64,000 nt of DNA from Antedon mediterranea (GCF_964355755.1 NC_092678.1:11444922-11508921); one strand, 5' to 3'. Numbered from the stretch's first letter, positions 1 to 11,229 are shown. Notes: generated by a model not told the origin, from the letters alone. Program-made: numbers and translations.

Positions 1-1295
1 ATTGTTAACAGAAGTACATTGAAATCTATTTGATAAGTAATTGTTTAAAAGTTTAAGAGCAACACCACGGATACCATAATTTGAAAGTTTGGTAATCAGA
101 ATATGATGGTCAATAGTATCAAAAGCTTTCGACAGGTCAATAAACAAGCCAGAGGAAAAAGAATTGTTTTGAATTGCATCAATAATGTTGTTGGTTAAAT
201 CAATTAGCGCAAAAGACGTAGAATAGTTTTTCCTAAATCCGAATTGTTTATTATAAAGAATATTGTGCTTGCTTATAAAATCATAGACGCGGTTGTTATA
301 AATAATCTTTTCAAGAATCTTTGAAAAAAAGGGAAGGATGGAGATTGGACGATAGTTATTTGGATCGGACTTGCTACCTTTCTTGAAAATTGGAATAACT
401 TTACCAATTTTTAGGGAGTTGGGAAAAACACCAGATGTAAGAGATAAATTAAAAATGTAAGTGGGAGGAGAGAGAATAGTGTCAATGGATTTTTTAATAA
501 CTTTAGCACAAATGTCATCGATGCCAGAGGCCTTGTTGCTTTTAAATGAATTTGTGATTTTGTGCACTTCTTGTTCGGTTACAGGTGAAAGAAAAATTGA
601 GTTAGGAATAGGGGGATGTAAGAAGTGATGAAAAGTTTTATCAGAGTCATTGTTTATTTTTCCAGCAAGGTTGGGTCCAATATTTGTAAAGTGGTCATTG
701 AATAGATTTGCTACTATTAGGCTAAAGGTTCTATTATTATTATTTATTAATTTTCCATCAGCTAAAAGTTCAATATAGGCAGGTGCATTTTTATTTGACT
801 TAAGAAGAGAATTGATGACACGCCAGGTGGCCTTGATATTGAACTTAAGCTTAGTAAAAGTTTCACAAAAGTAATCCAATTTAGCAGTTTTTAAAACGTT
901 GTTTAATTTATTTCGATAACGCTTATATTTGGATATATTAGAAAGTGTTGGATGGCGTAGACTTTTAGAATAAAGTTTCTGTTTGTACAAAATCGAGGTC
1001 AAAAGTCCATCGGTCATCCATGGTTTAAGTTTAACTTTAGCTTTGGATGGTTCAATTAAAGGAAAGTGTTTATTATATAAGGTGGTAAAATTATTAATAA
1101 ATGTGTCATATGCCAGATTTGTGTCTTGCGTACTCACGACATCATTCCATGGAAAAATTGATAAATCATTACGAAAATTAAGGATATTGTGTTCACTAGT
1201 ATTTCTAAATTTAAGATTGGTATTGATTACTCGCTTACTCGGTTTATTTGAACTGATGTTAAAGGATTTCGCATAGTTTGCGTAAAGAAGTTGTG
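1..1295 (-). mobile_element. LINE reverse transcriptase (5'-truncated, cut by window edge)
   Basis: The minus strand is open without a stop from the left edge to 1422, and the part below about 1295 reads as a non-LTR retrotransposon polymerase. Visible landmarks are the linker after the endonuclease (KPWMTDGLLTSI near 1010), the fingers motif NNYRPISILPFFSKILEKII (near 310-360) and the palm A motif FIDLSKAFDTIDHHI (near 90-130). The YADD motif would lie beyond the edge. The endonuclease is missing, so the copy is 5'-truncated, and its sequence passes in frame into a Gypsy RT relic. The absence of any stop over more than 400 codons suggests a young insertion. The motifs fit the CR1/Jockey-like group; the clade is inferred. 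Confidence 0.85.
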
Positions 1296-1610
1296 GAAAG
1301 TTTTGTATTGCTTCGACCTTTACTTGCAGTGGTCGAACACCTTGCGAATCAACACGATGTCCTAGAAACTCGAGCGACGAAACTCCAAATTGGCATTTCG
1401 CTGGATTGAGAACGACGCCATATCATTTAGACGAGTGCAGAGTTAATGAAGGTGAATTTCGTGTTCCTCGGCACTGGAACTTGCAATAAGCAGGTCGTCA
1501 ATATAATCCACGAGTTACATGGTCAATAAACGTTAAACGGTTTGTGCGGCATTAAACAGAGCCAAATGGCATCCTAACAAATTCAAACAAGTCCAAACGG
1601 TGTGGTAATA
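1296..1610 (-). pseudogene. Ty3/Gypsy reverse transcriptase relic
   Basis: Minus-strand translation gives the Gypsy RT palm-to-thumb region. FEFVRMPFG lies near 1590-1560, a YIDDLLIASSSAEEHE catalytic segment near 1500-1460, then NPAKCQFGVSSLEFLGHRVD near 1410-1350. The frame shifts at least twice and TAA stops occur near 1425-1560, so this is dead. It is cut at about 1295 by the LINE on its downstream side. It may belong to the same Gypsy copy whose gag and protease lie at 3520-5740, separated by the 1998-3283 insertion, but this is inference. Confidence 0.8.
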
Positions 1611-1649
1611 GCAGTTTTATGAAGTGCCCTTAACATTCAAAATATACAG

Positions 1650-1950
1650 AATCGGACAACCGTTGTTGGGATGTAGCTAAGAAAATTTAGAAAAATAGAG
1701 TTGGAGGTCCCAGAAATTGGACTTATTAAACTTCAAAACATGAAACAAAATATATAAGCCCCTATATCATGGTTGTGACTTTAAAATAGAGCTGTTAGGT
1801 CACGGAAAGTGCACTTATTGTACTTCGAAATATGATATGAAATTTATAAGTACCCAGCTCTATAGTTTGGGCTGAGCTAAGAAAATGTGAAAAACTAGAG
1901 CTGCAGGTCTTCAAAAATTGCATCAGACATTGAGGTTAAAAAAAAGTGGA
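1650..1950 (+). repeat. Dispersed repeat with internal ~110-130 bp periodicity
   Basis: Three degenerate subunits each carry a core like GAGCTAAGAAAATTT...AAATAGAGCT followed by GGTCCCGGAAATTGCACTT. The same family appears in direct orientation at 11745-11910 and inverted at 14440-14690. No open reading frame or terminal structure is visible. Confidence 0.6.
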
Positions 1951-1997
1951 CCGCTTTGCCTTTATTTAGGTGGGGAAGGGGTGCCTCCGCAAGCGTA

Positions 1998-3283
1998 CAG
2001 TGGCGTATCCAGTGGTGGGGGCGGGGCCCCCTGATTTGGTGTCCGTCGGCACACCATCGTGTCCGTCGGCAAACAAAGGTGCCGGGGAAAAAATAAAGTT
2101 AGGCAAATAAGAATAAACTATTATTCTGACAATAATTGAACTGTAAATATAATTCTTTTGAGTGTTTGTTTATTTACATATCATATCATTCCCTTCAGTT
2201 AACTATTTTAAATTGTCATTACATCGAACCAAACCCGTAAAAAATGTGGTTAAAATAATATCTTATCATCTAGCACGTACGGGCGTACGCGCTATATTGT
2301 TTTTACAGTTGAGCCTCTCATGACCTGGAATTTGTATGTCTTCCTACGCTAAGATTATATAGTTCCACATGCCATGTGCTTTTTTCTCTAAGATATATTT
2401 ATTATAAGTGCCAAAAAGCCCATCTTTTCTCGATATGAGGCCTTTATTATTCAAATTTTTTAAAGAAAAAGCACACATACCATAAAAAAATATCCATGTA
2501 TTTCATTTTTGGAACAGAATATTCCGTGAGGCTCAACTACAAAATCACCATTATGTGATATGATGTCATCGTAAGCCAATAAAAGCTGAGCTTTCCCGTG
2601 ATTGGCATTGCTCACGGTTGAATGATTTTGGATTCTGGCTGATTTGATTGGTGGATGCGAATCACCCGCAGCGGAATGTTTTCTCTCGCGCGTGTACCAT
2701 AAAATCACATGGTCTCTCTGATTGTTACTACACAAAGTTGGAGCAATGAATTTGTCCGAATTCCGTTAAGTAAACAACTTAACTTTATATATTTTAGAAG
2801 CATTTAATAACATGTTTTATTGATATTTCCAATGGTGATATATAAATTAAATTACTAAAAAACGTAATTATATGTAATTATTTTAACCAAAAATGGCGTA
2901 GTTAATAGAATTGTCGACTAAGGCCGCAAATTGTTTTAGGCCTACTTCTTTCGGGCAAAAAACGATCATTTTCGGCGATGTTTTAGACCCTATATTTCGA
3001 AAACTACAAGTCAGATTTTCGTAATTCTTTCTTTATTATAATATTAATACAAAATACTAACAGATAATTTTTAATTTGGTTTTAATTTTGCATCTTTATC
3101 AAAATAATAATAATTAATAATAATAATAAGACAACATGACTACAGTATATGCAATCCTAGAACATATTAATCAGGTGTAGGCCTATGTAAAGTACAGATA
3201 ATGACACAAATTTTGTCGGCGAATTGGCAATTCCCCCCCCCCCCCCCCACCCTTCCAACTTCAAAATCCTGGATACGCCAGCG
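1998..3283. mobile_element. DNA transposon-like element with TGGCGTATCCAG termini
   Basis: The left end begins CAGTGGCGTATCCAG followed by a G-rich run. The right end is a C-run followed by CTGGATACGCCA, the inverse. Such CAGTGGCG...-type ends next to G/C tracts are seen in hAT-like non-autonomous elements. The interior is AT-rich and shows no transposase. No clear target duplication could be matched at the flanks, so the exact right boundary is uncertain by a few bases. Confidence 0.5.
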
Positions 3284-3412
3284 TGACATAGGCCTACAGG
3301 ACATGACATTGAAAATGTAATAAATTATAATAAGATGTTGGCTAAACGAAAATGGCATGTTTATGTTTAGTAATGTACTAAGCCTACAGTAGGCCTACAA
3401 TTAAATGTTTAT

Positions 3413-3800
3413 TTAAGTAGGTACCCCACGGTACAGAGGTTCCTCGTAAATTAACAAATCGGTGAACATACGAACAATTAACGTAATTCGTTTTTGCTGT
3501 AACGTACGTCGATACACAGTTACGACGTAACGCGTCGGTAAACTTTCCCCTGGAAAGCAACTACATTTTGGTCCCTGGATCGGATGGAACACACGCCTCT
3601 GGGCCTAATGTTATACGATTCGTACAAAGGGACACCGCCAGATAAGTGCGTAACTATTGTTAGATCGATGGCAACAATAAATGCATATAAAGTATATAGC
3701 CCTCTGATGTACTCAGGGTCAATGGAACGTCGCTGTTTTCTAGGCGCTGAAGCTCTACGAAGTGAACGCAAACGATTTTTATTGTGACGAGTAGGTGGAA
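3413..3800 (-). repeat. Gypsy-associated repeat shared with 13477-14200
   Basis: This stretch is found again, inverted, as a tandem pair at 13477-14200. Shared landmarks are the segment around GTGAACATACGAACAATTAA and the block with CTGGCGG(T)ATCCCTTTGTAC. It starts inside the Gypsy protease and runs downstream, so it may be an LTR-proximal region or a non-autonomous derivative. Confidence 0.5.
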
Positions 3801-3939
3801 CAACGCTAACTTCTGCCCCAGTGTCAATGAGGAAACGTTGTTTGGAGAAGTGATTTGTAATAAAGAAAAGGCGACTTACGGTATGACCGCCAGCAACATT
3901 CGTCGCATTTAGTTGTCGGCGTTGGAGTTTTCCGAACAC
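3520..3939 (-). pseudogene. Ty3/Gypsy aspartic protease domain
   Basis: The minus-strand frame (139 codons) reads through GGHTVSRLFFITN, then FLIDTGAEVSVVPPT, the DTG(A) active-site loop of retrotransposon aspartic proteases, and then NRLRSLRRASAPRKQR. After that the reading no longer resembles a protease: the expected flap and the ADFL-like end are not seen. It lies just downstream (minus strand) of the gag relic, in the usual gag-protease order. It is a non-functional retrotransposon remnant. Confidence 0.75.
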
Positions 3940-4312
3940 GGTGGGTTACATTTGCGAGCATTAACTCCAAATTTGTCATGGTACCAACAAAGTTAAGCGA
4001 CTGTTACTGTAGTGTTAGGTTGAGCAGGAGACGCATTTCTTTTCTTTGATCGATTTCGATGTCGACTTGAGCTGCGACGTTGATGCTGCTACTGTGCTGT
4101 CGGTCGGATGGTTAAGGCTGGTTTCCTGTCGACGTAATTTGTTTTTGTAAGCTTTCAAGGATGGCCGACAAGGAGGGTGTATCGTCCGTGCGTTTGGCTG
4201 ACACACTTGGCACATTAGCGGTTACAGAAAGCTAGGATGAGTTGAACATTAGTTGGGAGTCGACTTAAAAATAATTGTTTCATAATGGATTGTTCCAGTG
4301 GCTTGTCGCCTA
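3940..4312 (-). pseudogene. Ty3/Gypsy gag C-terminal part
   Basis: Minus-strand reading from 4312 gives LGDKPLEQSIMKQLFLSRLP and later CWYHDKFGVNARKCNPP near 3950-3990, the gag end with Cys-rich knuckle-like region typical of Gypsy elements. Frames shift and a stop precedes the CWYH segment. It directly continues the gag half at 5488-5736 once the 4313-5487 insertion is removed. A 23-bp copy of the terminal sequence of that insertion also sits inside this segment at 4108-4130. Confidence 0.7.
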
Positions 4313-5487
4313 AAGGCTGGTTTCCTGTCGACGTAAGAACATCACTTTTGTTGCGACTACGTCGATATGTCGTAAGAAAAGCGGATTTTACAGGAAACCG
4401 ATTACGATCAAAAATTTATAAAATCGACGCAACGTAAGAAAAATGGTAACGACAAACAATTTTACAGGAAACCGATGACCTAACAATTGTTGCGTTACGA
4501 CGTTTTCTTCCGATTTTACAGGAAACCGGGATTTTTTATCTTACGCTTGAATGAACGCCCTTGCGTCACGTTTCTTACGTCTCTTACGAAAGTTGACTTG
4601 AAGTCAACTTTCGCAAGAGACGTAAGCGCAATCGTAACAAGTAACCAATGAACGACAAGAGTTATGACGTAATGTGTATGTCCTTATAGTGAAATAAAGC
4701 CGGAAAATAACATTTGTATGTATTTACTACTATAATTTTAGCCCACTTTACGATGTTGTACATACTTTACAAATGCACAGTAGTTTCAATATAGGCCTAA
4801 TAATTTTCTAATCAGGGAGTTTACAACTAGGGCCTAGGTAGGTCTAATAATAATAATAGGAATCTCGAAATGATTTGCCTTTTTTTAATTTTGGAAACTA
4901 TTTAAGGCTAGGCCTAGAGGGCCAGGATAATTAATTCATATGTTGATTCATACAAATAATACATAGGCCTACTAGCCTAGGCTAGGGGCCTAGGCTAGTT
5001 TGATTGTTTGGTCAAATCAATTCCTATTAGTACAGTATTAATTAAGTATTTTACTAATACTAGGGCCTAGCCTATCTACTGAAAATAACATGTTGGTGTG
5101 CTGCACTGACACTGCTGCTGAGTAGCTACAGGTACAATAACAACATTCAACATTTCGCGCGAAAAATGATAAAACCCGCTCTAAAAAGAAACACCAATCA
5201 GAGATGTTGTTTCAAATACGTCATAAATCCGACCGACGTAAGAAAAAAATTTCAACTTTCGTAACAACACTAAAATCGACGTAAGCATACGACGTGTGTT
5301 TCACAGCCAAAATTTCAACTTTCGGGAGCAGCATAACTACAGATGTTTCTCTGCGGCCCGACACGATCTTGACTAAGGTCAACGTCGTCAAGTTTTTCTC
5401 AACTTTCGTAAGAGACGTAAGAAACGTATGAAACGCAAGAATCGTTGCAAAATTCGACTTCTTACGTACGTCGACAGGAAACCAGCC
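4313..5487. mobile_element. Non-autonomous TIR element inserted in Gypsy gag (TTA duplication)
   Basis: Both ends carry the inverted terminus AGGCTGGTTTCCTGTCGACG (left 4313, right ending 5487). They interrupt the Gypsy gag so that gag reads ...CTC TTA | element | TTA GGC GAC: one TTA is duplicated. A 3-bp TWA-type duplication is the mark of the PIF/Harbinger superfamily. The interior has several ACAGGAAACCG subterminal motifs (around 4390, 4460, 4520) and a strong hairpin near 4570-4635, but no transposase frame. It is about 1.17 kb, and is probably mobilised in trans. Confidence 0.75.
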
Positions 5488-5757
5488 TTAAGAGTTGCAA
5501 CATCCGTCGGTACAATTGTGACGGTTTTCTATCCCTAACTCTTCGGCCGTCAGGAGTTGGTGGAGTCGCTGTTGATCGGAGTCAGTTGTCCGACGTATTA
5601 AAGTATCTTTTAAGTGCAAATACCTGTTATCAGTAGGTGGGTTGAGAAGTAAATCAGGAACAGGAACTTCTTGCGCAATTTCAGGTTGTAATGATCCTAC
5701 TAAGTAGGTGTATATTGTAGCGTAAACATACTCCACTGTAATGCCTCGCGTTTAGTC
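5488..5757 (-). pseudogene. Ty3/Gypsy gag N-terminal part
   Basis: An 82-codon minus-strand frame contains LVGSLQPEIAQEVPVPDLLL, NPPTDNRYLHLKDTLIRRTT and RLHQLLTAEELG, the conserved capsid core of animal Ty3/Gypsy gag proteins. It is followed, after a one-base shift, by RKPSQLYRRMLQLL. The reading is then broken by the 4313-5487 insertion and resumes at 4312. A short inverted repeat at 5764-5861 replaces its upstream part. Confidence 0.75.
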
Positions 5758-5763
5758 TGGGTT

Positions 5764-5861
5764 CCAGACGGAGTTTTGTCTTAATATTAGTAAAAAGATA
5801 AATATTTTGGCACATATGGCGTTTCATACGTATACTACTTGATTTTGGATACTCCGTCTGG
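5764..5861. repeat. 98-bp inverted-repeat miniature element
   Basis: CCAGACGGAGT at 5764 is matched by ACTCCGTCTGG ending at 5861, a short hairpin-forming unit with an AT-rich middle. It abuts the Gypsy gag relic. No target duplication was identified. Confidence 0.5.
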
Positions 5862-5869
5862 GGAAACAC

Positions 5870-7300
5870 GCACAAGTCACGTGGTTTGACACCAAGAATT
5901 CTTGGTGCATACGATTATCCGGTTGACTAGTTTCAGCTGCATGCGATTGGCTACTCACTCGTACACCGTTTTAATATTCATATTTCAGAATTTCAAAGAC
6001 TCAACAACTGAGATGATGCGCATGCGCTATGTTACGTTTAGACAACGTGTACGTGGGTACATTTATGAAAGTTTCTGAAGGCTAGACATTATTTTATATG
6101 CCTAGTAGTCTGGTAAACATTTGATGGGATTTTTCCCAAGAACATGAAAACTCGTGATATGATAGGCTAGCTTCTCCGCAAATCAAACATTGAATGGATC
6201 ATTTATTACGCGGAGATAATTTTGATTTAATTCCCACCCAGATCCTGTCCTGTTCTGTGTGGTGGTGGTTGTAGCCCTGTTGTTGTGTGCCGCCGGTGGT
6301 GGTATGTAGGCCTACTTTATTGGCGTTTTATTTGGCAGGTCATACGTGCGAATTGAGTAGGACCTACGAAAGAGGCCTAGGCCAAGGACTAAACAATTAA
6401 TAAACAAAACAAAGCATTACGATTTTATATTTCAACAGTCTCGATCGTACATTCAGCACTGTACGTACTCGATCTTTTTCATTTTGAAACAAAATGATCA
6501 TTGGTTGATTCGAAATCCATATTTACATACCGCCCGCCCCATATAGCCAAATACGGTATGATAAACTACGTCATTCTTATCGGATGTTTGCGGTCTGCAA
6601 ATCGATTATACGTGTTTCACAAGTCTGTATTTTCAGACAAAAATCGCGGTCGAAATAAAAACAAATAAATTAAAAAAAAAGATAATACAGACTTGGGGCA
6701 AGTCTACCTCGCGTTGTGAACTGTTCTTCCACTTGTGTCAACCACACAACCTCTGTAGAACGCTGCGAATCAACTGTTACATTTTTTTAAAACAAAACAT
6801 AGCCATGTAGAAATCGTATGCGCAGTCTGAATGTTCTATTGACATGTCTGCGTCGATGATTAATTGACAACAACAATATATTGCTTTGCTGAACAATTCT
6901 GTTTTAGTTTCATCACAATCGGATCGACTACGAATCACTTTCTTACGACTGGTAATTTTAAGTTGTTGGTAATATTAATAAAATATGCAATTTTTATATT
7001 TGAATTATCATATTGGCCTGCCATCTTCTGTCATTAAAAATTGCGTTAATCTATAGAATATTAAATTATGCATTTGACCATGTATGTGTCTTCCGTTCTC
7101 ACATACAACAAACGTGTTTTTAATATGCGGCTAAGCAGTGGTTTCTTCATAAATCTCCTAATTATCGATGTGATTATATTTAAATTGTAGTGCCTGGTGA
7201 TTGGCTAGTGGTTATGTCATCCACACCACATCCAATCACCGGGCCTAATTGAATGAAAACTGCGATCCCTGATCCGGGATTGGCTGGCTATGTATATGTA
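5870..7300. other. Intergenic stretch without recognisable gene
   Basis: No frame with coding character is seen. It contains a small foldback at about 6618-6700 (CAAGTCTGTATT against AATACAGACTTG), a CCTGGTGATTGG/CCAATCACCGGG inverted pair at 7195-7245, and several AGGCCTA motifs. Confidence 0.5.
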
Positions 7301-7309
7301 CGGAAGCCC

Positions 7310-7731
7310 GTTCGGGCCACAAGTTAACTATATTTTAAAAGCTGTTATCTGGCGGCCGCCACTTAATTATCTGGCGGCCGCCACTTAATTATCTGGCGGC
7401 CGCCACTTAATAATTAGTACATGTCCCGTCACGTGACATGTACGTGCATTGGATCAGAGGCGATGTTGCATGCAATAAAAGGCGGGCAATACAATCATGA
7501 TTATGCACATGCTACGACGGCAGGTTGCCTAAACATTGGAAAAGGTTGTTACGGCTCTCTGTTAGTTTAGCGCCCTCTATAATAAAAAATTGTCTAATAT
7601 GTCCACTCACAAAGATAACGTGTTCTATGCGTAGGTCTATCTAGAAGAGACACAAAGTGGCGGCCGCCAGATAATTAAGTGGCGGCAGCCAGATAACAGC
7701 TTTTAAAATATAGTTAACTTGTGGCCCGAAC
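7310..7731. mobile_element. Foldback element with subterminal 22-bp repeats
   Basis: The ends are inverted copies: GTTCGGGCCACAAGTTAACT at 7310 and its complement ending at 7731. Next to each end lies a tandem 22-bp unit containing ATCTGGCGGCCGCCACTT, three copies on the left and two on the right, inverted. The 422-bp element has no coding capacity. Its right end touches the dispersed repeat at 7731. Confidence 0.75.
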
Positions 7732-8182
7732 CAGGAAGACTTTTTTTCAGTAGTTAGATAGTTTAACCTAATGTAATAACATGTCTGGTGACTCCCTAGA
7801 AGGTGAAAAAAGATGGTGGATACACGGTGGATAATTTTTGCTATGGCAAGAAAATAAAAATCTAAAGTTGAATAAAAATATCAGAAATGTAATATTCAAG
7901 TTATATTACCTATATTTAGTCAGCTGATAAAATTTTTTACCACACCGTTTTATTTGTTATAGCTTTTTAAAATGCCTCTCTATTTACAAAATGTGTGTAC
8001 AAAAGAGTAGAGATTTTACTGTGTAATTTGAACTATCCCCCCACTGATAAAAAAGTGCTCATTTTCAAAAAGCTCGTGTAACACAAATAAAATCCCAACA
8101 ATTATGAAATATAGGGGAAACTATAGATCGATAATTATTGGAATCTATGATCAATAGAAATTTGCCCGCACCTGGCCTTTAA
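7731..8182 (+). repeat. Dispersed ~450-bp repeat, copy 1
   Basis: From AGGAAGACTTTTTTTCAGTA to CCCGCACCTGGCCTTTAA this is nearly identical, in direct orientation, to 39558-40005. A 55-bp piece of its start recurs at 38168-38222. No open frame and no clear terminal repeats, so it may be a SINE-like or non-autonomous DNA element. Confidence 0.75.
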
Positions 8183-8318
8183 CAAGTATTTATTTGATCA
8201 TAGTTTCATCACATTTAAATCAAAATACAAAAAATACATAATACTAAAATACAAACCAACTTAATTTTCACCCAAATTTGACCTATTTCAAACACCTCTT
8301 TTACCCTTATTTTGTATG

Positions 8319-8552
8319 TATGTTTTGTATTAGTCTCTTGCGTAGTGTATGCGTCTGTATGTTTTGTATTAGTCTCTTGCGTAGTGTATGCGTCTGTATG
8401 TTTTGTATTAGTCTCTTGCGTAGTGTATGCGTCTGTATGTTTTGTATTAGTCTCTTGCGTAGTGTATGCGTCTGTCTGTTTTGTATTAGTCTCTTGCGTA
8501 GTGTATGCGTCTGTATGTTTTGTATTAATCTCTTGCGTAGTGTATGCGTCTG
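8319..8552. repeat. 39-bp minisatellite, six copies
   Basis: Six tandem copies of a 39-bp unit containing TTGTATTAGTCTCTTGCGTA. Because 39 is a multiple of three, four overlapping frames on both strands stay open through the array. This explains the apparent repeat proteins, and no coding signal favours any of them. Confidence 0.9.
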
Positions 8553-8599
8553 TAACCCCTGTTTGTCTCTGTCTATGAACATTTGATCCCAATTTTTTA

Positions 8600-8750
8600 T
8601 AAAAACTTTTTTTCCTGGTGGAACCTGTCTTTAAGCTCTCTGAGCTTATTTTAGTTTCTCCAGATACAAGGCATTAACTATTAATTTGATTCATATTTTG
8701 TTAACATATTTTGAATTTTGCTTTGTGTAAATAAATGAATGAATGAATAT
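8600..8750 (+). mobile_element. LINE 3' tail fragment
   Basis: It carries CTGGTGGAACCTGTCTTTAA followed by CTCTGAGCTTATTTTAG and ends in AAATGAATGAATGAAT, similar to the 3' end of the LINE at 59052-59870 (CTGGTGGGTAAGCCTTAAAG...TTTGAACTTATTT). It is likely a CR1-like 3' remnant. Confidence 0.55.
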
Positions 8751-10900
8751 GCAATAGGCCTACATGATGTTTTAAAATAAAATACCAAACACAAAGATAT
8801 ATCTTTGATATAACGTGATTACTTTTATTCTGATGGTTCAAACCGTTTACTGTACTTATAATTGGTGCCATCTTATAGGTTTTACCAAATCAAACATTTT
8901 GGTAGGTTATATTATAACTTTATTGCAGAACTATGAGAATTTCTAGAGCAGAAAAACAGCTGAAAAACAGCCATTTTTATCATTTTGCGTAATCAAGAGT
9001 GGCGCGTCCCCGTTTATGTGACTCAAAACAAATCGTATTGTATTTCTGTCGTTTTCCGTAAACGAGAAAATGGCAACTTTATCGTTCTCAATTTCACGCT
9101 AAGCTCTGCCCACTTTGTTAAAGCTTATGATTAAATTGTTCATTGGCACCGTCCTATAGCTTCTCTTCCCGTCGTGTTCGTAAAGTCCCAGTTATAAGAA
9201 AGAAAACGGTGGATATCAGTACGGATGTACCTTTAAAAGCATTTGTAGGGATCCGCCGTCTTCTGTTTCATACCCGGTCGTATCAACATGGAAAGGCCAT
9301 TAAGCAGATTTTGTTTGTGATAATCAGATGTTTTATAATAATTATGCTGGTAGGCCTACTGGTGGAATCGTGTGGGAATGAACAGATAGATAGGTTAGAT
9401 CGCATAGGCCTATTGGGATATAGGCCTAGAGTGGTAAGCCTAGCAGAAGTACTGTTTGTTGACGAAATAACATCAATACAACTACATGGAAGAAAATGGT
9501 AGGCTGTCAATATTCTTTTTATTAGGGCCTATGTGATGTGTAGCCAGGGGATAAAGCAGGGAGGTGTAACATAATTTCCATGTATAGGCATAAAGCTAAT
9601 AAGCACAGTTTAGTTTGGCGGCCTGGGACCAATATTCTATTTTTCACGATCCAATTCCAGGAAAACAAAGCAATAGTTCGATTATTTTGAGGCAACGAAA
9701 TTACGAAGAAGCTCCACGGTCACGTACGTTAACATGATACGTACATACGTACTTTTGAATATTAGATGTCACTCAACACATTAATATTAATAGGGGTTTT
9801 CGCATGAACACAGACGCTCAGATTTCGGTGGTTTTTTTTTGTGGTTTTTTTTTAGTAATTAATTTTATTAATGGTATTAATTTGGTAACATAATATATAA
9901 TAAATGCTAGGGCGTACATGCAAGTTAGGATACAAGTTAAGAACCAATACAAAAACACACAAATTCACCCCTCTTTGGCTCTCTGTGTGTTTTTGACACA
10001 AACTGCGCCGCCAACGTTATTATTTAAAAGGCTTGTTCATCATTTTTGTAATTGTTTGCCTTTTAATATTGTTCATACCCTTTTCAGTATATCAAAGAAA
10101 TATAATCCACGACACTTTATTATTTTATTTAGTAATCAAGGCATGCATTATGAAATTGAAATATTACATAATTGTTATTATGAAACGCAATTATGGGATG
10201 TTTCGTTCCAAAATCAATCAATCGAACTTTATAATGTACCGGCTCTTAGTTTTGTAGGCCTCTGGTAAAGAGCGATAGCGTATGAACATCGTTACGCTAG
10301 CTTAGGCCTGCATTGTTGAATTGTCTTTCCTTTTCTGGCAGAATATATAGGCCTAGCTATGATGTAATTAAACCAGTATAATCACAATTGATTCTATAGG
10401 TTAAGATTTAATTAATTCATTTATTATGTACATTGTTGGATGTCAAAAACAGGCAACATAATTATTCATTATAAGGTTTTTATTTTATTTTTTTTGCATT
10501 AGCAGTTCCAAAGATTTTTCCATGTATATAATAGGGAATAATTTATGTTAGGCCTATATCTGAAATTAGAATGTTTAGACTAACATGACACATGTAGGCA
10601 TGTGAGTTTTGCAGCAGCTACCCTAGCTAGTATAAGCGCGACGACAGATCATTTTCGTTCGATTACCGCTTGAAAACTATTTCCAGGGTTTTCCGTCACA
10701 TCATGAATATTCATATTCAAGCCCTCTATAGTTTCTGCCTTAACCTAATGGAAAAAAAATAATGGGAGCCGGGCTTAAAGAGTTACGACTTTGAATTGAT
10801 TAGAAGCCATTTTGTGTCCAACTATTCCTATGTAGAGTATGGAGTTGAGTCCTTTGTTTTAAAATTTACCATTTGTTTTCTTAATCATTTGGCAGAAATT
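8751..10900. other. Intergenic stretch, no gene recognised
   Basis: Open frames of about 75-119 codons occur here (for example 9143-9502), but their composition follows AGGCCTA-rich repeats and none resembles a known protein. A GGGGTTTTCGCATGAACAC segment near 9790 resembles the terminus of the TA-flanked MITE family at 26809 and 43462. Confidence 0.4.
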
Positions 10901-10907
10901 AAATGAT

Positions 10908-11112
10908 TCTTCTATGTTTCGATACCCTTCGGTTAAACGTTTTTCATTGCGCTATTTTGCAGAAATAAGGTTCTCGACGTACGACGTAACTACAGTTTTC
11001 GTAATGCTTGCGCAGATCGATTTGTTTACAAAGTGGGCTGAGATTGCGCGTTGCATGTTGGGAAATAGCGTTAAAGTTAACGTTTACGTGCTCCTGCTGC
11101 GAAAACTTCTAA
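10908..11112 (-). mobile_element. Degenerate MITE related to 43462-43849
   Basis: The segment with AATAAGGTTCTCGACGTACG, AATGCTTGCGCA and TTTACAAAGTGGGCTGAG is an inverted match to the interior of the 43462-43849 element. Its right end (GCTGCGAAAACTTCTA) resembles that element's terminus with substitutions. The left boundary is approximate. Confidence 0.55.
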
Positions 11113-11229
11113 TGTGTGACGTATTACGCGAGTTTTACCCATACGCATACGGAGGTTGCACAAACTGCCTAATAAAGATATCACGTACGGTATTATCATA
11201 CGTGTCGTACTATATTATAATAGTCTAGT

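Noticed and set aside
3584-3787. 67-codon + strand frame
   Set aside because: It is antisense to the Gypsy protease relic and has no homology of its own.
8215-8592. Frames with 13-residue repeats (TDAYTTQETNTK-like) on both strands
   Set aside because: They come from the 39-bp minisatellite, which keeps several frames open; no start context or homology.
9143-9502. 119-codon + strand frame
   Set aside because: It begins at a non-ATG start, includes AGGCCTA repeats and shows no domain.
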